The position numbers and the translations under genes were made by a program. Below, one piece after another: positions 27,271-37,576 of a DNA stretch of 64,000 bases (the stretch's first letter is position 1; each line of letters opens with the position of its first letter). This DNA is from JAEULH01 sp963789785 (GTDB taxonomy: Bacteria > Pseudomonadota > Alphaproteobacteria > Rhodospirillales > Defluviicoccaceae): contig CAWBNC010000028.1 in NCBI GenBank assembly GCA_963789785.1, forward strand, positions 3,073 to 67,072. Direction: 5' to 3'. The notes beneath the pieces are model-generated. The model was not told the DNA's origin. It saw nothing but the letters and a program-made list of their open reading frames with translations, and did no database searches.

Positions 27271-28423
27271 TCACGACGCGGCGCCGCGATGCGCGACGTG
27301 CAGGACCGGAAGCAGCTTCACCACCATCAGGTAGAGCATGATTTCCAGCGCGAAGATGCCGAGGGTGACCAGAATCTCGCCCAGCGACGGGAAATAGCTC
27401 CAGCCGTCGCCGGGATCGTAACCGATGAGGTAGGCGTTGAGGCGGTAGAGCGCGCCGTTGAAGAGCATCGCCGCGGCGCCGAGGAAGATGAGCCGCGGGC
27501 TGGTGCGGTTGGCCTTCGGCATCAGCAGCAGGACGGCGGCCGCGCCAAGGAAAAACTCGATCCAGAACGACACCGCCTTGGCGTCCCCGGCGAACGCGAG
27601 AGGCAACGCGCCGAGGCGGATAACGTCGGCGTAGCGGACGATCATGAAGCCCAGCATCACCCACGCCATGATCCCGGTAAGCTTGCTCAGGATCGGCGTG
27701 TCGAACGGACGTTGCAGGCTGACCGAAGCCAGCACGGATTCGAACGCGACCACCGAAAAGCCCATGGTGAAGGCGGTGAGCAGGAAGAAGAGCGTCAGCA
27801 TGTGCGACTGCCACAGCGGCGACAGCTTGATAGCCGAGGAGCACGACGACGGTGCCCATCGACGACTGATGCATCATCGGCAGAAGGACGCCGAGCCCGG
27901 TGAAGACGAACAGGATCTTGTGCAGCCGCCGGCGCGCCTCGTTCATGCCGAACCGTTCGAAAACCGCCGGCGCGAACTCGATCGCGAGCACGATGATGTA
28001 GACGAAGATGCACAGCGCGGTTTCGAGCAGGACCGAGTTGGAGTTCCACAGCCAGGGAAAGAAGATGTTGTGGCCCTGCCAGTACCGGCCGAGATCGATC
28101 AGCACGGCAAACGCGCCGAGGGTGTAGCCGAACAGGCTGGTCATCAGTCCGGCTCGGGCAAGCGGATGGTAATCGCCCTTGTTGAGGACATAGACCAGCA
28201 GCGCCATGACCAGGCCGCCGCAGCCCAGCGCGGTGCCGATGATCAGGTCGATCGTGATCCAGATCCCCCAGGGGTAGCCGTCACTGAGGTGGGTCACCGC
28301 GCCCAGGCCGAAGGCAAAGCGCTGGGTCAGGATGATGACGGCGACGAACAGGATGACGAGCAGGACGATAAATGGCGCGGTGACGATCCGGCCGCCGAGC
28401 GGCCGATGCTCGTGGCTAGCCAT
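27271..28423 (-). CDS. hybB: Hydrogenase membrane subunit HybB, NrfD/PsrC family (one frameshift)
   Basis: An integral membrane protein that carries electrons between the hydrogenase and the quinone pool. About ten hydrophobic segments are visible, starting APFIVLLVILFVAVIILTQRF and GYPWGIWITIDLIIGTALGC, the NrfD-type opening. An apparent +1 base near 27829 lies in GY|KLSPLWQSHMLTL; corrected length is about 383 residues. I chose the ATG at 28423, which has GGGAGG six bases upstream and overlaps the hybA stop by eight bases. No haem-binding motif is needed in this family. Confidence 0.9.
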
Positions 28424-29560
28424 CGCGACCTCCCGTCTCGCCATCCTTGGTGGCCCTTCCGGTCTTTTCCCGGTCCGCTTCGGCCGCGGCCTTGGCTTGG
28501 GCCGCCTCGGCTTCGGCTTCGGCTGCCTTGAACTCCTCCGGCGGATGATGCTTGTCGAAGTTGCGCCGGGCGATCAGGATCAGGCCGGTGAGCGCCGCCG
28601 CCGGCGCGATCATGCCCTGGTAGATGAAGTGCTGGACGCCTTCGGTCTCGGACGCGTAGGCGTGATCGGGAACGTTGCCGTAGGGCAGGCCGAGCTTGTC
28701 GAAGGACACCGCCGAGAGGTACAGCGCCTGGGTTCCGCCCAGCACCGCCTCTCCGTAGATCTCCTTGCGATAGGGCGCCTCGACGATCTTTTCGTGCGGC
28801 GGCGTCGACGGGCCGATCTTGCCGCTGAGGTCGCCGCGCGGATAGACGTAGGTGTCGCCAGGCGCAAGCTCGATCCGCCGCTTCGCCTCTTCATGCAGAT
28901 CCTCGACCCGGCCGAACAGCGTGGCCCCAGTCGGGCAGGCCTCGACACAGCCCGGCAGCTTGCCTTCGGCCAGTCGGTGGCGGCAGAGCTCGCACTTGTG
29001 GATCCGTCCGAAGGGGGAATCCAGGTCGAACTTGGGCACCTGGAACGGGCAGGCGAAGACGCAGTAACGACAGCCGATGCAGCGCGAAGGATCGTTGCGG
29101 ACGATGCCGGTCACCGGATCCTTGATCATCGCCGAGACAGGACAGCACGAGACGCACGATGGGTCGACGCAGTGCAGGCACTGGCGCTTGATGAAGGCGA
29201 AACCGTTGTCCTCGCGGTCCTTCTTCTCCATGTCGCCGTTACGATAGACTCGGATGACGTTTAGGGTCTTTGCCGAGAGGCCCTTGGGCGTGTCCCATGT
29301 GCCTTCGTTCCAGACCCGCTGATCGGGGGAGATGTCCGGCGGCATGTCGTTGGCGGCCTTGCAGCCGGCGACGCAGGCCTTGCAGCCGACGCACAGGGTC
29401 GAGTCGTAGAGCAGGCCGACGGCGTGGGGCAGCCGCGGCTTTGGTGCCCGGTCGAGGCCGTCGGCGCGGGCGGGGCCGGCGCCATTGTCTCGCCGAGGCC
29501 GGCGGCGGCCGCGCCGCCTGCCGCCATGCCGGTCAGGAAGCTGCGTCGGTTGAGGCGCAT
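28416..29560 (-). CDS. hybA: Hydrogenase electron-transfer ferredoxin-like subunit HybA (one frameshift)
   Basis: HybA passes electrons between HybO and HybB through four [4Fe-4S] clusters. A twin-arginine signal (MRLNRRSFLTGMAAGGA) starts it. Four cysteine clusters follow: LCVGCKACVAGCKAAN, CLHCVDPSCVSCCPVSA, CIGCRYCVFACPFQ and CELCRHRLAEGKLPGCVEAC. One C-terminal membrane helix (MIAPAAALTGLILIA) is present, then an Ala/Glu/Lys-rich tail. An apparent +1 base near 29472 falls just after the signal peptide. AGGAGG lies upstream of the ATG at 29560. Confidence 0.92.
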
Positions 29561-29578
29561 GACGGGAACCTCCTCGAA

Positions 29579-30768
29579 CTAGCGCGAGGGCGGTTGCTGG
29601 TCGTCCGATGACGGCGCCGGTTTGGTCGCGGGCTCCGCCGCCTTGCCGAGACGGCTGGCAAGCACCGCGCCGCCGCCGACAGACCGCGCCGACCACGCCG
29701 GCGACGGCCGCCGCCGCACCCGGGGTGATCCCCTCGCCGCGCGGCTCGCCGACGCTGGGGAAGGCGGTCGGCGGGGTCAGCGTCAGGACGGTGGCGAGAG
29801 AATGGATCGGCTTGGTGAAGCCGACGCCCTGTTCGGTGCAGCCGAAGCAGGGCGCGCCGCAGCCGACCGGCCAGGCGCCCTCGCCGGTGTCGTAGAAGCC
29901 GATCGCCGGGCAGTTGGCGTAGGTCTCGGGCCCCTTGCAGCCGAGCTTGTACAGACACCAGCCCTGGCGATGGCCCGGATCGCCGAATTCAAGCGCGAAG
30001 CGGCCGGCAGTCGAAGTGCGCCCGGCGCTCGCAATTCTCGTGGATCAGGCGGCCGTAGGCGAACTTCGGCCGGTTCTTCGTCATCGAGATCGGGCGCCTT
30101 GGCGAAGGTCAGCAGGTAAAGGACGGTCGAAAGCAGGTTGTAGGCGTTGGGCGGGCAGCCGGGCATGTTGATGATGGTCTTGTCCGGCAGCACCTCGTGC
30201 GCCGCCTTGGCCATGGTCGGGTTCGGCGCGCTCGACGGGATGCCGCCCCACGACGCGCACGATCCCATGGCGATGATCGCGCCGGCGCCGGCGGCGGCCT
30301 TCTGCACCGAGTTCGAGGAACGTCTCGCCAGCGACCTTGCAGTAGATCCCGCCGTCCTTCGTCGGGACGGCGCCGTCGACGACCAGGACATAGCTGCCCC
30401 AGTGGCGCTTCATCGACTGGTCCTTGTAGTTCTCCGCCTGTGCGCCGGCGCCCGCGGCCAGGGTCTCGTGGTAGTCGAGCGAGATCATGTCGAGGATCAG
30501 GGTGTCGATCGTCGGATGATTGGCCCGCAGCAGGCTTTCGGTGCAGCCCGTGCAGGCCTGACCCGACAGCCAGATCACCGGCGGCCGTGACGGGTCCGTC
30601 GCCGCATTGGCGATGCGCACGCCCAGGGCGGGAGACAGGCCGAGGGTCGCGGCGACTCCCGGTGCAGAACTTGAGGAAGTCCCGGCGGCACAGGCCGCCG
30701 AGAGCACCGGCATATCCATCAAGATCGCCGAAGTCACGTGAAGCGGGCCGGTGATCGTCACCGAGCAT
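29579..30768 (-). CDS. hybO: [NiFe]-hydrogenase small subunit, HybO type (five apparent frameshifts)
   Basis: The small subunit holds three Fe-S clusters that wire the NiFe site to HybA. The ATG at 30768 has GGGAGG upstream and leads to a Tat signal (GLCRRDFLKFCT). Cluster ligands are visible in VIWLSGQACTGCTESLL, GSCASWGG, MPGCPPN, HENCERRAHFD, GWCLYKLGCKG and CGAPCFGCTEQG. A C-terminal hydrophobic segment (AAAVAGVVGAVVGGGAVL) would anchor it in the membrane. Apparent +1 bases near 30660, 30309, 30078, 30003 and 29681 break the frame; corrected length is about 395 residues. First gene of the hybOABCD operon. Confidence 0.88.
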
Positions 30769-31160
30769 CGCAATCCTCCCATGCCGCAGCGCGTTGCTGC
30801 TTATGATTATTAATTTTTACCTTTATTACAGGTGCTTCAGCACCTTGAGCCTGGACATGTAATGCAAGAAACGCAGATTAGCTAGACGAAATTGTGTATT
30901 GACATGTTCGCGCTGCGTTATTGACTTTTATTATCAGGTAATCGCATGAGCGCAGTCTGCTCGTGCGGGAGCATGGCGACACCTTGTTCAGCGCTGGTGC
31001 GGATGCGCCGCGCTTGCGGCGACGGCCGGACTGCCAACCGCCGGCGGCGGTCCGGTCCTTCAAGCAAGACTGCGCGGCAACAAATGCTGGTATTTTACGT
31101 GCGAGCGTCTAATTTCGTTGCGCTTCGTCGGGAAGTGAAAACCGCCGGCAGGAGAGCGGT
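30769..31160. promoter_or_regulatory. AT-rich divergent control region between hybO and gltS
   Basis: Nearly 400 bases lie between the two divergent genes; 30785-30945 is clearly AT-rich compared with the window. Visible elements are a small palindrome AGGTGC-TTCA-GCACCT (about 30831-30846) and a direct repeat TATTGAC at 30897-30903 and 30919-30925, spaced 22 bases (two helical turns). These look like regulator sites for the hydrogenase promoter, but no named consensus fits well and no -24/-12 sigma-54 motif is clear to me. Confidence 0.45.
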
Positions 31161-32370
31161 ATGCAAATCGACGTCAACGCGCCACTCACGCTCGTCATCG
31201 CCATCCTCGTCCTGCTCATCGGCCGGCTCCTCGTCTCCAACATCCGCTTTCTGCGCACCTACAGCATTCCCGAGCCGGTGATCGGCGGCCTGATCGTCGC
31301 CGGCCTTCTGACCGCCGCGCGGGCTTTTGCTCGATACCCGCGTCTCGTTCGACATGGCGCTGCAGACACCGTTCCAGCTGGCGTTCTTTTCCACCATCGG
31401 GCTGAGCGCGGACGTGCGTATGCTGGCGGTCGGCGGACGCAAGCTGGTCATCTTCGCAATCCTCGTGTCGGTCTTTCTCGTCGTCCAGAACGCGGTGGGC
31501 CTCGCCGGCGCACTTGGCTTCGACCTGAGCCCGACAATGGGATTGCTCGCCGGTTCGACGACGCTGTCCGGCGGGCATGGCACCGGCGTCGCCTACGGCA
31601 AGCTCTTCGGCGAGGTCAACAACCTGCAAGGCGCCATGGAAGTGGCGATGGCCTCGGCCACGTTCGGGCTGGTGGCGGGCGGCATCCTCGCCGGGCCGGT
31701 CGCCCACGTGCTGATCTCGCGCTACAAGTTGCGCGGCGATCCCGACGCGGAGGACATGGCGATACCCGGTGAGATCGCGCCGGAGGAACGCCGCCCGCTC
31801 AGTCCGGAGTCGTTTATCGAGACGGTCCTGCTGATCATGGTTTGCGTCGGCGTCGGCGGTCTGCTCTCGGCCCTTGTGAAGATTCCTGGAATTACCCTGC
31901 CGGCGTTCGTCTGGTGTCTCTTCGTCGGCATCGTCATTCGCAACGTCTTCAGTTTTACGCACCTTTACAAAGTCGACGCGAACACCCTGGAACTGCTGGG
32001 CACAGTGAGCCTTTCGCTGTTCCTGGCGATGGCCCTGATGGCCCTGCGGCTGTGGGAGCTGGTTGGGCTGGCCGGGCCGATGTTGGGCATCCTCACCCTG
32101 CAACTTGTCGCGATCGTCCTCTACGCCACCTTCGTCACGTTCGTCGTGATGGGTCGCAACTATGACGCTGCCGTGCTCGCCGCCGGACATATAGGCTTCG
32201 GCCTTGGCGCCACCTCGACCGCCATCGCCAGTATGCAGGCGATCACCAGTCGCTATGGCCACTCGCCGCTCGCCTTTCTGCTGGTGCCGGTGACCGGCGC
32301 CTTTCTGATCGACATCGCCAACGCACTCCTTCTTCAGGGCTTCCTCTCGCTCCCCTGGTTCGGCTTCTGA
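31161..32370 (+). CDS. GltS-type sodium/glutamate symporter family protein (one frameshift)
   Basis: A membrane transporter of the glutamate:sodium symporter family. Hydrophobic helices run through the whole length. The family signatures are YSIPEPVIGGLIVAGLL and STTLSGGHGTGVAYGKLF, and the second half repeats the pattern (GHIGFGLGATSTAIASMQAI). An apparent +1 base near 31329 lies between the first two helices; corrected length is about 402 residues. Glutamate is the family's known substrate, but this protein's substrate is not proven. Ten bases downstream starts the binding lipoprotein. Confidence 0.88.
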
Positions 32371-32379
32371 GGAACGATC

Positions 32380-33890
32380 ATGTCGACCCAACGCGCGCAT
32401 CCCAGCCTCGGCGCGATTCTCCTCCTGGTCCTTTCGTTGCGTGCTGCTCACCGCCTGCGAGGGCGGTCCCGGCGAGACGAAGGTGAAGGAGGATTTTCAG
32501 AACATCCTGGCACAGGCCTTCCCCGAGGGCGCCGTGCGCCTGGACAGCTTCCGCCGGCCGGCGGCGGCCCGCTTGCCGGACAGCGAGCGCGGCGAGCGCC
32601 GGATCGTCTACTATAACGCAACGCTGATGCTGGACCGGGACGTCGATCTTTCGTCCTGGCAAGGGCCTGAACCTCGGCGCAGTGGCCGGCCTCTTCGGCG
32701 CGACGGAAAAGGGCATTGCAGGGCTGAAGCAAGGGGGCAACAAGAAGGGCGACGTGATCTTTGTTCACGGCACGATAACCTACGTCGACGAGAACGGCGA
32801 GTGGCGGCCGGTGCGGACGGTGCAAGCTCCGGCGGCCGCGCCGCCCCCGGAAAACAACACCGGTCCGCCGGCGGAGGCGCTGCGGATCGTCGAGAGCATT
32901 CGCGGCCTGTTCGAGCAGGACCGGGACCGCTCCGGAACGGCGAAAGATTATCACCGATGAGCTGGAGAAGGCCTACTTCCAGATCCGCCTGCGCCTCGAC
33001 CGCAGCCGACGGGATCCTTCCTGGTCCTGGGCGGACCCGAGGCCGGAGAGTATTACCAGGTGGCGGGCCTGATCGCCTCGGCGCTGAAGCAGGCCGAATT
33101 TGCCGAGCCGGGCCGTCGCGACCGATGGCAGCGTCGAAAACCTCGACCTGATCGACACCGGGCGGGGTGACGTGGCGCTGGCGGAAAACAACCTCGCCGC
33201 GCGGGCCTTCGCGGGTCGCCCGCCGTTTACCGCCGACGCCGCGGTGCCGGATCTGCGGGCGCTGGCCGGCCTGTTCCCGGAGCAGGTGCATGTGATCCTG
33301 CGTCCAGGCGCGAGCGTTTCGAACCTTGCGGATCTCAGAGGAAAGCGCGTCGACATCGGTCAACCCAGCTCGGGCACGCGTGTCGATGCCGAAGCGCTGC
33401 TGGCGGCGGCCGGCCTGACGCGCGCCGATCTTGCCGCTGGCGAGCGAGCGCGGTCTGGCCGAGGGGCTCGACGCGCTGAAGCGGAACGAACTGGATGCGG
33501 TCATCGCGACGATCAGCGCGCCGGCGCACAGCGTTCAGGACGTTTGCCGCGAGCAACGGGATTTCGTTGTTGTCCCTGAGCGAGGCGGAGCAGGCCGGCA
33601 TGGCCGGCGCCGACTCCGGCTATGTCGCGGTCACCATGCCCGCCGGCACCTACGCCGGGCAGGAGCAGCCGGTGCGCACCGTGGCCGCCGTCGCCTTGCT
33701 GGTGGCATCCGCCTCGCTTCCCGACGCCAAGGCGGAAGCCGTGCTGCGGCAGGTTTTCGGCGGCATCGACTTCTTCGCCGAAGGCAGCGCCGCCGGCTCG
33801 CAGATCAGTCGGGCGAGCGCGAAGACCGGCGTCGACATTCCGTGGCACCCGGCGGCCGAACGCTTCTTCGCCGGCTCCAAATCGCCGTAA
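32380..33890 (+). CDS. TAXI-type substrate-binding lipoprotein with N-terminal extension (eight apparent frameshifts)
   Basis: After reassembly the product is about 500 residues. It has a lipoprotein signal (LLLVLSL...VLLTAC) and an N-terminal region of about 180 residues of unknown fold (FQNILAQAFPEGAVRLDSF...GATEKGIAGLKQGG). The TAXI/TRAP solute-binding domain follows: VATDGSVENLDLIDTGRGDVALAE, LRGKRVDIGQPSSGTRVDAEALL and NELDAVIATISAPAHSVQD. Apparent +1 bases lie near 32440, 32666, 32943, 33001, 33013, 33108, 33434 and 33542. No TRAP membrane subunit is adjacent; the upstream neighbour is a GltS-type symporter. Confidence 0.75.
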
Positions 33891-33964
33891 CCTATGCAGT
33901 TGGCCGGCGCCGGAAGCCGATGTACCCCAGGCCCTGCAAATGCTCCCTGCAGGGATCTACCGCC

Positions 33965-34115
33965 ATGACCGAAACGGACGCCGCGAAACCGACTCGTGAA
34001 CATGGCGTACCCTTGGTTCCGGCCATTGGCCACCGCCATCGAAATGGAAGGGGATGGCTTGCGGCTGTTCCAGGACAATCTGAACTGGATTGCGCGGCCC
34101 GACGGGCCGCGGTGA
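33965..34115 (+). CDS. Possible small protein of about 49 residues (one frameshift)
   Basis: With one apparent +1 base near 33991 removed, the frame reads MTETDAAKPLVNMAYPWFRP and on to IEMEGDGLRLFQDNLNWIARPDGPR and a stop at 34113-34115. The composition looks protein-like, and an AGGG lies before the ATG. I do not recognise a family. The rest of 33891-34258 shows nothing else. It could be chance. Confidence 0.35.
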
Positions 34116-34258
34116 CAACGACGACCGGGACGAGAGAGGCTTTCGCGAAGGGCGGTCTTCGTGAAACGGCTCGAGGCCCGACATCCGCCGTTCGATGCGC
34201 CGGCGGCCGCTGGCCGACGATGACGAAGTCGATCCGGCATGGATGAAAGGAGAAGACA

Positions 34259-34846
34259 TTGGCAACTGGGGAAAAGCCGGATGCCGAAGTTATAGGCGCA
34301 AGCATCGGTCAAGCCATTGCGGCGCATTGGAAGCTTGCTCTGATCCAGGGCGCGATCCTTGCGATCCTCGGCCTGCTCGCCGTGGCGATGCCGTTCTTCA
34401 GCACGCTGGCGGTGGAAGTTCTGATCGGCTGGCTGTTCCTCTTCGGCGGCGTGCTGCGCGCGGTCAGCCTCGTGCGCGCAAAGCACATTCCGGGTTACTG
34501 GTGGTCGTTGGTTGCCGCCATTGTAGCCGCCGTGCTTGGGCTGGTGCTCATCGCCGCGCCTCTGCGAGGCATTCTGACGTTGACGATGGTGTTGATGGCG
34601 CTGTTCCTGGTCGAGGGCGTTTCCGCCATCTTCGCCGCGCTCGACTTCCGCCGCCACTCATCGCATTGGGGCTGGCTGTTGATCAGCGGCGTGATCGATT
34701 TGGTGCTGGTGTTCCTGATTTGGCGGGGTTGGCCGACGACCGCGCACTGGGCTATCGGACTGCTTACAGGAATCAACCTGTTCTTCATGGGGCTTTCCCT
34801 CGTCATGCTGGCGCTTGCCGCGCGGCGATCCGGTGAACGCCTCTGA
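34259..34846 (+). CDS. HdeD family acid-resistance-like membrane protein
   Basis: A 195-residue protein with six hydrophobic segments in three pairs (LIQGAILAILGLLAVAMPFF, VLIGWLFLFGGVLRAVSLV, WWSLVAAIVAAVLGLVLIAAP, and on), the DUF308/HdeD pattern. Some HdeD proteins help survive acid in enterobacteria; the role elsewhere is unclear. The start is a TTG at 34259 with AAGGAG seven bases upstream; no ATG fits as well. It is directly before the proton-pumping ATPase, which suggests a shared stress function. Confidence 0.82.
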   Translation: MATGEKPDAEVIGASIGQAIAAHWKLALIQGAILAILGLLAVAMPFFSTLAVEVLIGWLFLFGGVLRAVSLVRAKHIPGYWWSLVAAIVAAVLGLVLIAAPLRGILTLTMVLMALFLVEGVSAIFAALDFRRHSSHWGWLLISGVIDLVLVFLIWRGWPTTAHWAIGLLTGINLFFMGLSLVMLALAARRSGERL

Positions 34847-34924
34847 CCGGGTCACGGCGCGGCGAAAGGCTTCGCGAAACGCGTGTCCGTGACCCCTCGA
34901 TAACCGGACAGAAACGAGTTTGAT

Positions 34925-34981
34925 CCGGTTATCTCCGCACAGGCCGGTTATCTCCGCACAGGCCGGTTATCTCCGCACAGG
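34925..34981. repeat. Three tandem copies of a 19-bp repeat upstream of the H+-ATPase
   Basis: The unit ccggttatctccgcacagg occurs three times head to tail with no mismatches (34925-34943, 34944-34962, 34963-34981). The inverted core gataaccgg also occurs once upstream, near 34899. The last copy abuts the ribosome binding site region of the ATPase gene (GAAGGAG at 34981-34987, ATG at 34996). Confidence 0.9.
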
Positions 34982-34995
34982 AAGGAGCGAATTCG

Positions 34996-37553
34996 ATGGC
35001 GGAACTGCAGACGCAGGGACGCGACGCCGCATCGTCTCCGGACGCTACGGACCTGGAGAAAGCGGATCTTGACGCCGTTTTTCGGGCCCTCGGGAGCTCG
35101 GCCGGCGGCCTGACGTCGGAGGAAGCGGCGCGGCGGATCGAGACCTACGGCCGCAACGAGCTCGAGGAAAAGAAAGTCAGCGACCTGGCGCGGTTTCTTC
35201 GTTTCCTCTGGGGCCCGATCGCCTGGATGATCGAGGCAGCGGCGCTCCTTTCGCTGCTGATGGGCCATTGGGCCGACCTCGCGATAATCCTCCTCCTGCT
35301 CTTGTACAACGCCGTCTCCGGCTTCTGGCAGGAGCGTAAGGCGGCCGATGCGTTAGACGCACTAAAGGCCGGGCTGGCGCCGAAGGCCGCGGCCCTGCGC
35401 GATGGGGACTTCGGCACGATCGACGCCGCCACAGTCGTTCCCGGTGACGTGCTGCGCATCAAGCTCGGGGAGGTGGTGCCCGCGGACGTTCGGTTCAGCG
35501 CCGGTGAGTACATCAGCACCGATGAGTCCGCGCTCACCGGCGAATCCTTGCCAGTGGACAAGAATGTGGGGGACGTCGGCTACTCCGGCAGCATCGCCAA
35601 AAAGGGCGAGATGACCGCGGTCGTCATCGCCACGGGCAACAAGACGTTCTTCGGCCGAACCGCCAGCCTGGTCGCCACCGCCGGCGGGACATCGCATTCC
35701 AAGCGGGCGATGACACAGATCGGCGACTTCCTGATCGTAATTTCGGCCCTGCTCTGCGCGCTCCTGGCCGGGTTCGAATTGTACCGGGACATCGTTGTGG
35801 CGAGCGCCTGGGCGTGGGCGGACCTCGCCGACATCGCGCGTATGGTGCTGGTGCTCCTGATCGCGTCGATCCCTGTCGCCATGCCGGCGGTGGTCACGGT
35901 GACCAACTCCCTCGGCGCCGGCGCGCTCGCGAAGAAGAAGGCCATCGTCTCGCGACTCGAAGCGATCGAAGAGCTCGCCGGGGTCGATGTCCTGTGCTCG
36001 GATAAGACCGGCACCCTCACCAAGAACGCGCTCGTCCTGGGCGACCCCGTCCTGTTCGCCGCGTCATCGACGCGATGCCCTAATTCTTGGAGCGGCGCTC
36101 GCTTCGGAAGAAGGCAGCGAGGACGCGATCGACAAGGCTGTCCGCGCCGGGCTGAAGGATTCCGTGGCCGCGGACGCCTACACACGTTACGGCTTTCGTT
36201 CCGTTCGACCCGGTCAGCAAGTGTACCGAGAGCGACGTGACCGGCCCCGAGGGCAAGCCCCTGAAGTACATGAAGGGCGCGCCGCAAGTCGTTATCGAGC
36301 GGTGCAAGCTCGACCCGGATACGGAGGCCAAGGCGACGAAGACGGTCGCCGATTTCGCCGCGAAGGGCCTGCGCGCGCTGGGCGTGGCCGAGTCGGCCGA
36401 TGGCGGCGGCACGTGGAGCTTCCTTGGCGTCCTGTCCCTGCTGGACCCGCCTCGCGACGACTCCAAGGAAACCATCGCTCACGCCATCGAGCACGGGCTC
36501 AGGGTCAAGATGGTGACCGGCGACGATGTCGCCATCGGCAGCCAGATCTCCGCGATGTTGGGCATGGGCTCGCATCTGATACCCGCGGCCGACATATTCA
36601 CCAAGGACATGGATCTGGACCATCTTCCCGCCGCCGTTGCGGAGCGCGTCGATGCGGCGGACGGTTTCGGACGCGTCTTTCCCGAGCACAAGTACGCGAT
36701 CGTCAAGGCCCTGCAAAGCCGCGGTCATGTCGTCGCCATGACCGGTGACGGCGTCAACGACGCGCCGGCCCTGAAGCAGGCCGACTGCGGGGTTGCGGTG
36801 AGCGGCGCGACGGACGCCGCGCGCGCCGCGGCGGCGCTGATCCTGACTCAGCCCGGCCTGTCGACGATCATCGACGCGATAGACGAGGCGCGCAGGATCT
36901 TCGAGCGCATCATCAACTACATCGTGTTCCGGGTCGCGATGACCCTGGACATCATGTTCGTGGTGGTCCTGGCAACGTTGTTCTTCGGCTTCTCGCCTCT
37001 GACGCCGGTGATGATCATCCTGCTCGCGCTGCTCGACGACATTCCGATCATGACCATCGCGTATGACAACACGCCGCTGCCCAAGGCGCCGGTGCGCTGG
37101 CAGATGCGCCGACTGCTGCTGGGAGCCGGCTATATGGGCCTGCTTTCGATCGTGCAGACCTTCGGTCTTCTGATCATCGGAATGGAATGGTTGAGCAACG
37201 CCGAATGGCAATCGTGGGTCACGCTGACCCAGGAACAGCTCCAGACCATCGTCTTTCTGCAACTCGTGGCCGGCGGCCACCTGCTTCTGTTCGTCGTGCG
37301 CTCCCGCGACACCTTTTTCAGCCGCCCCTGGCCGGCCAGACCCCTCCTGCTCGCTGTTTTGGGAACCCAGCTTGTCGCCGTTCTGATGTGCGGCTTCGGC
37401 TGGATTGTGAGCCCGATCCCGTGGACAATCATCGGCTTGGTCTGGGTCTACATGGTAGCCTGGATGTTCGTGCTCGATCTGGCGAAGCGGTCGATCCACC
37501 GCCACCTCGCGGCCGATGACGGTGGCGGTCTTCGTGCGCCGGTTCCCGCCTAG
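34996..37553 (+). CDS. Plasma-membrane-type (P3A) proton-exporting P-type ATPase (two apparent frameshifts)
   Basis: A P-type ATPase of the H+-exporting class. It has the N-terminal cation-ATPase motif GLTSEEAARRIETYGRNEL, the TGES actuator loop (ALTGESLPVDK), the phosphorylation site CSDKTGTLTKN, KGAPQ in the nucleotide domain and TGDGVNDAPALKQAD in the hinge. About ten membrane helices are visible, and the M5-M6 region (NYIVFRVAMTLDIMFVVVL...LLALLDDIPIMTIAYDN) matches P3A pumps. Apparent +1 bases near 36075 and 36186 break the frame; corrected length is about 850 residues. It probably exports protons using ATP. Confidence 0.9.
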
Positions 37554-37576
37554 GGGTAACCTTGAAGGCAACAAAG

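Noticed and set aside
30946..31281. A protein frame in the hybO-gltS spacer
   Set aside because: It overlaps the gltS start in another frame and reads as Ser/Arg-rich noise.
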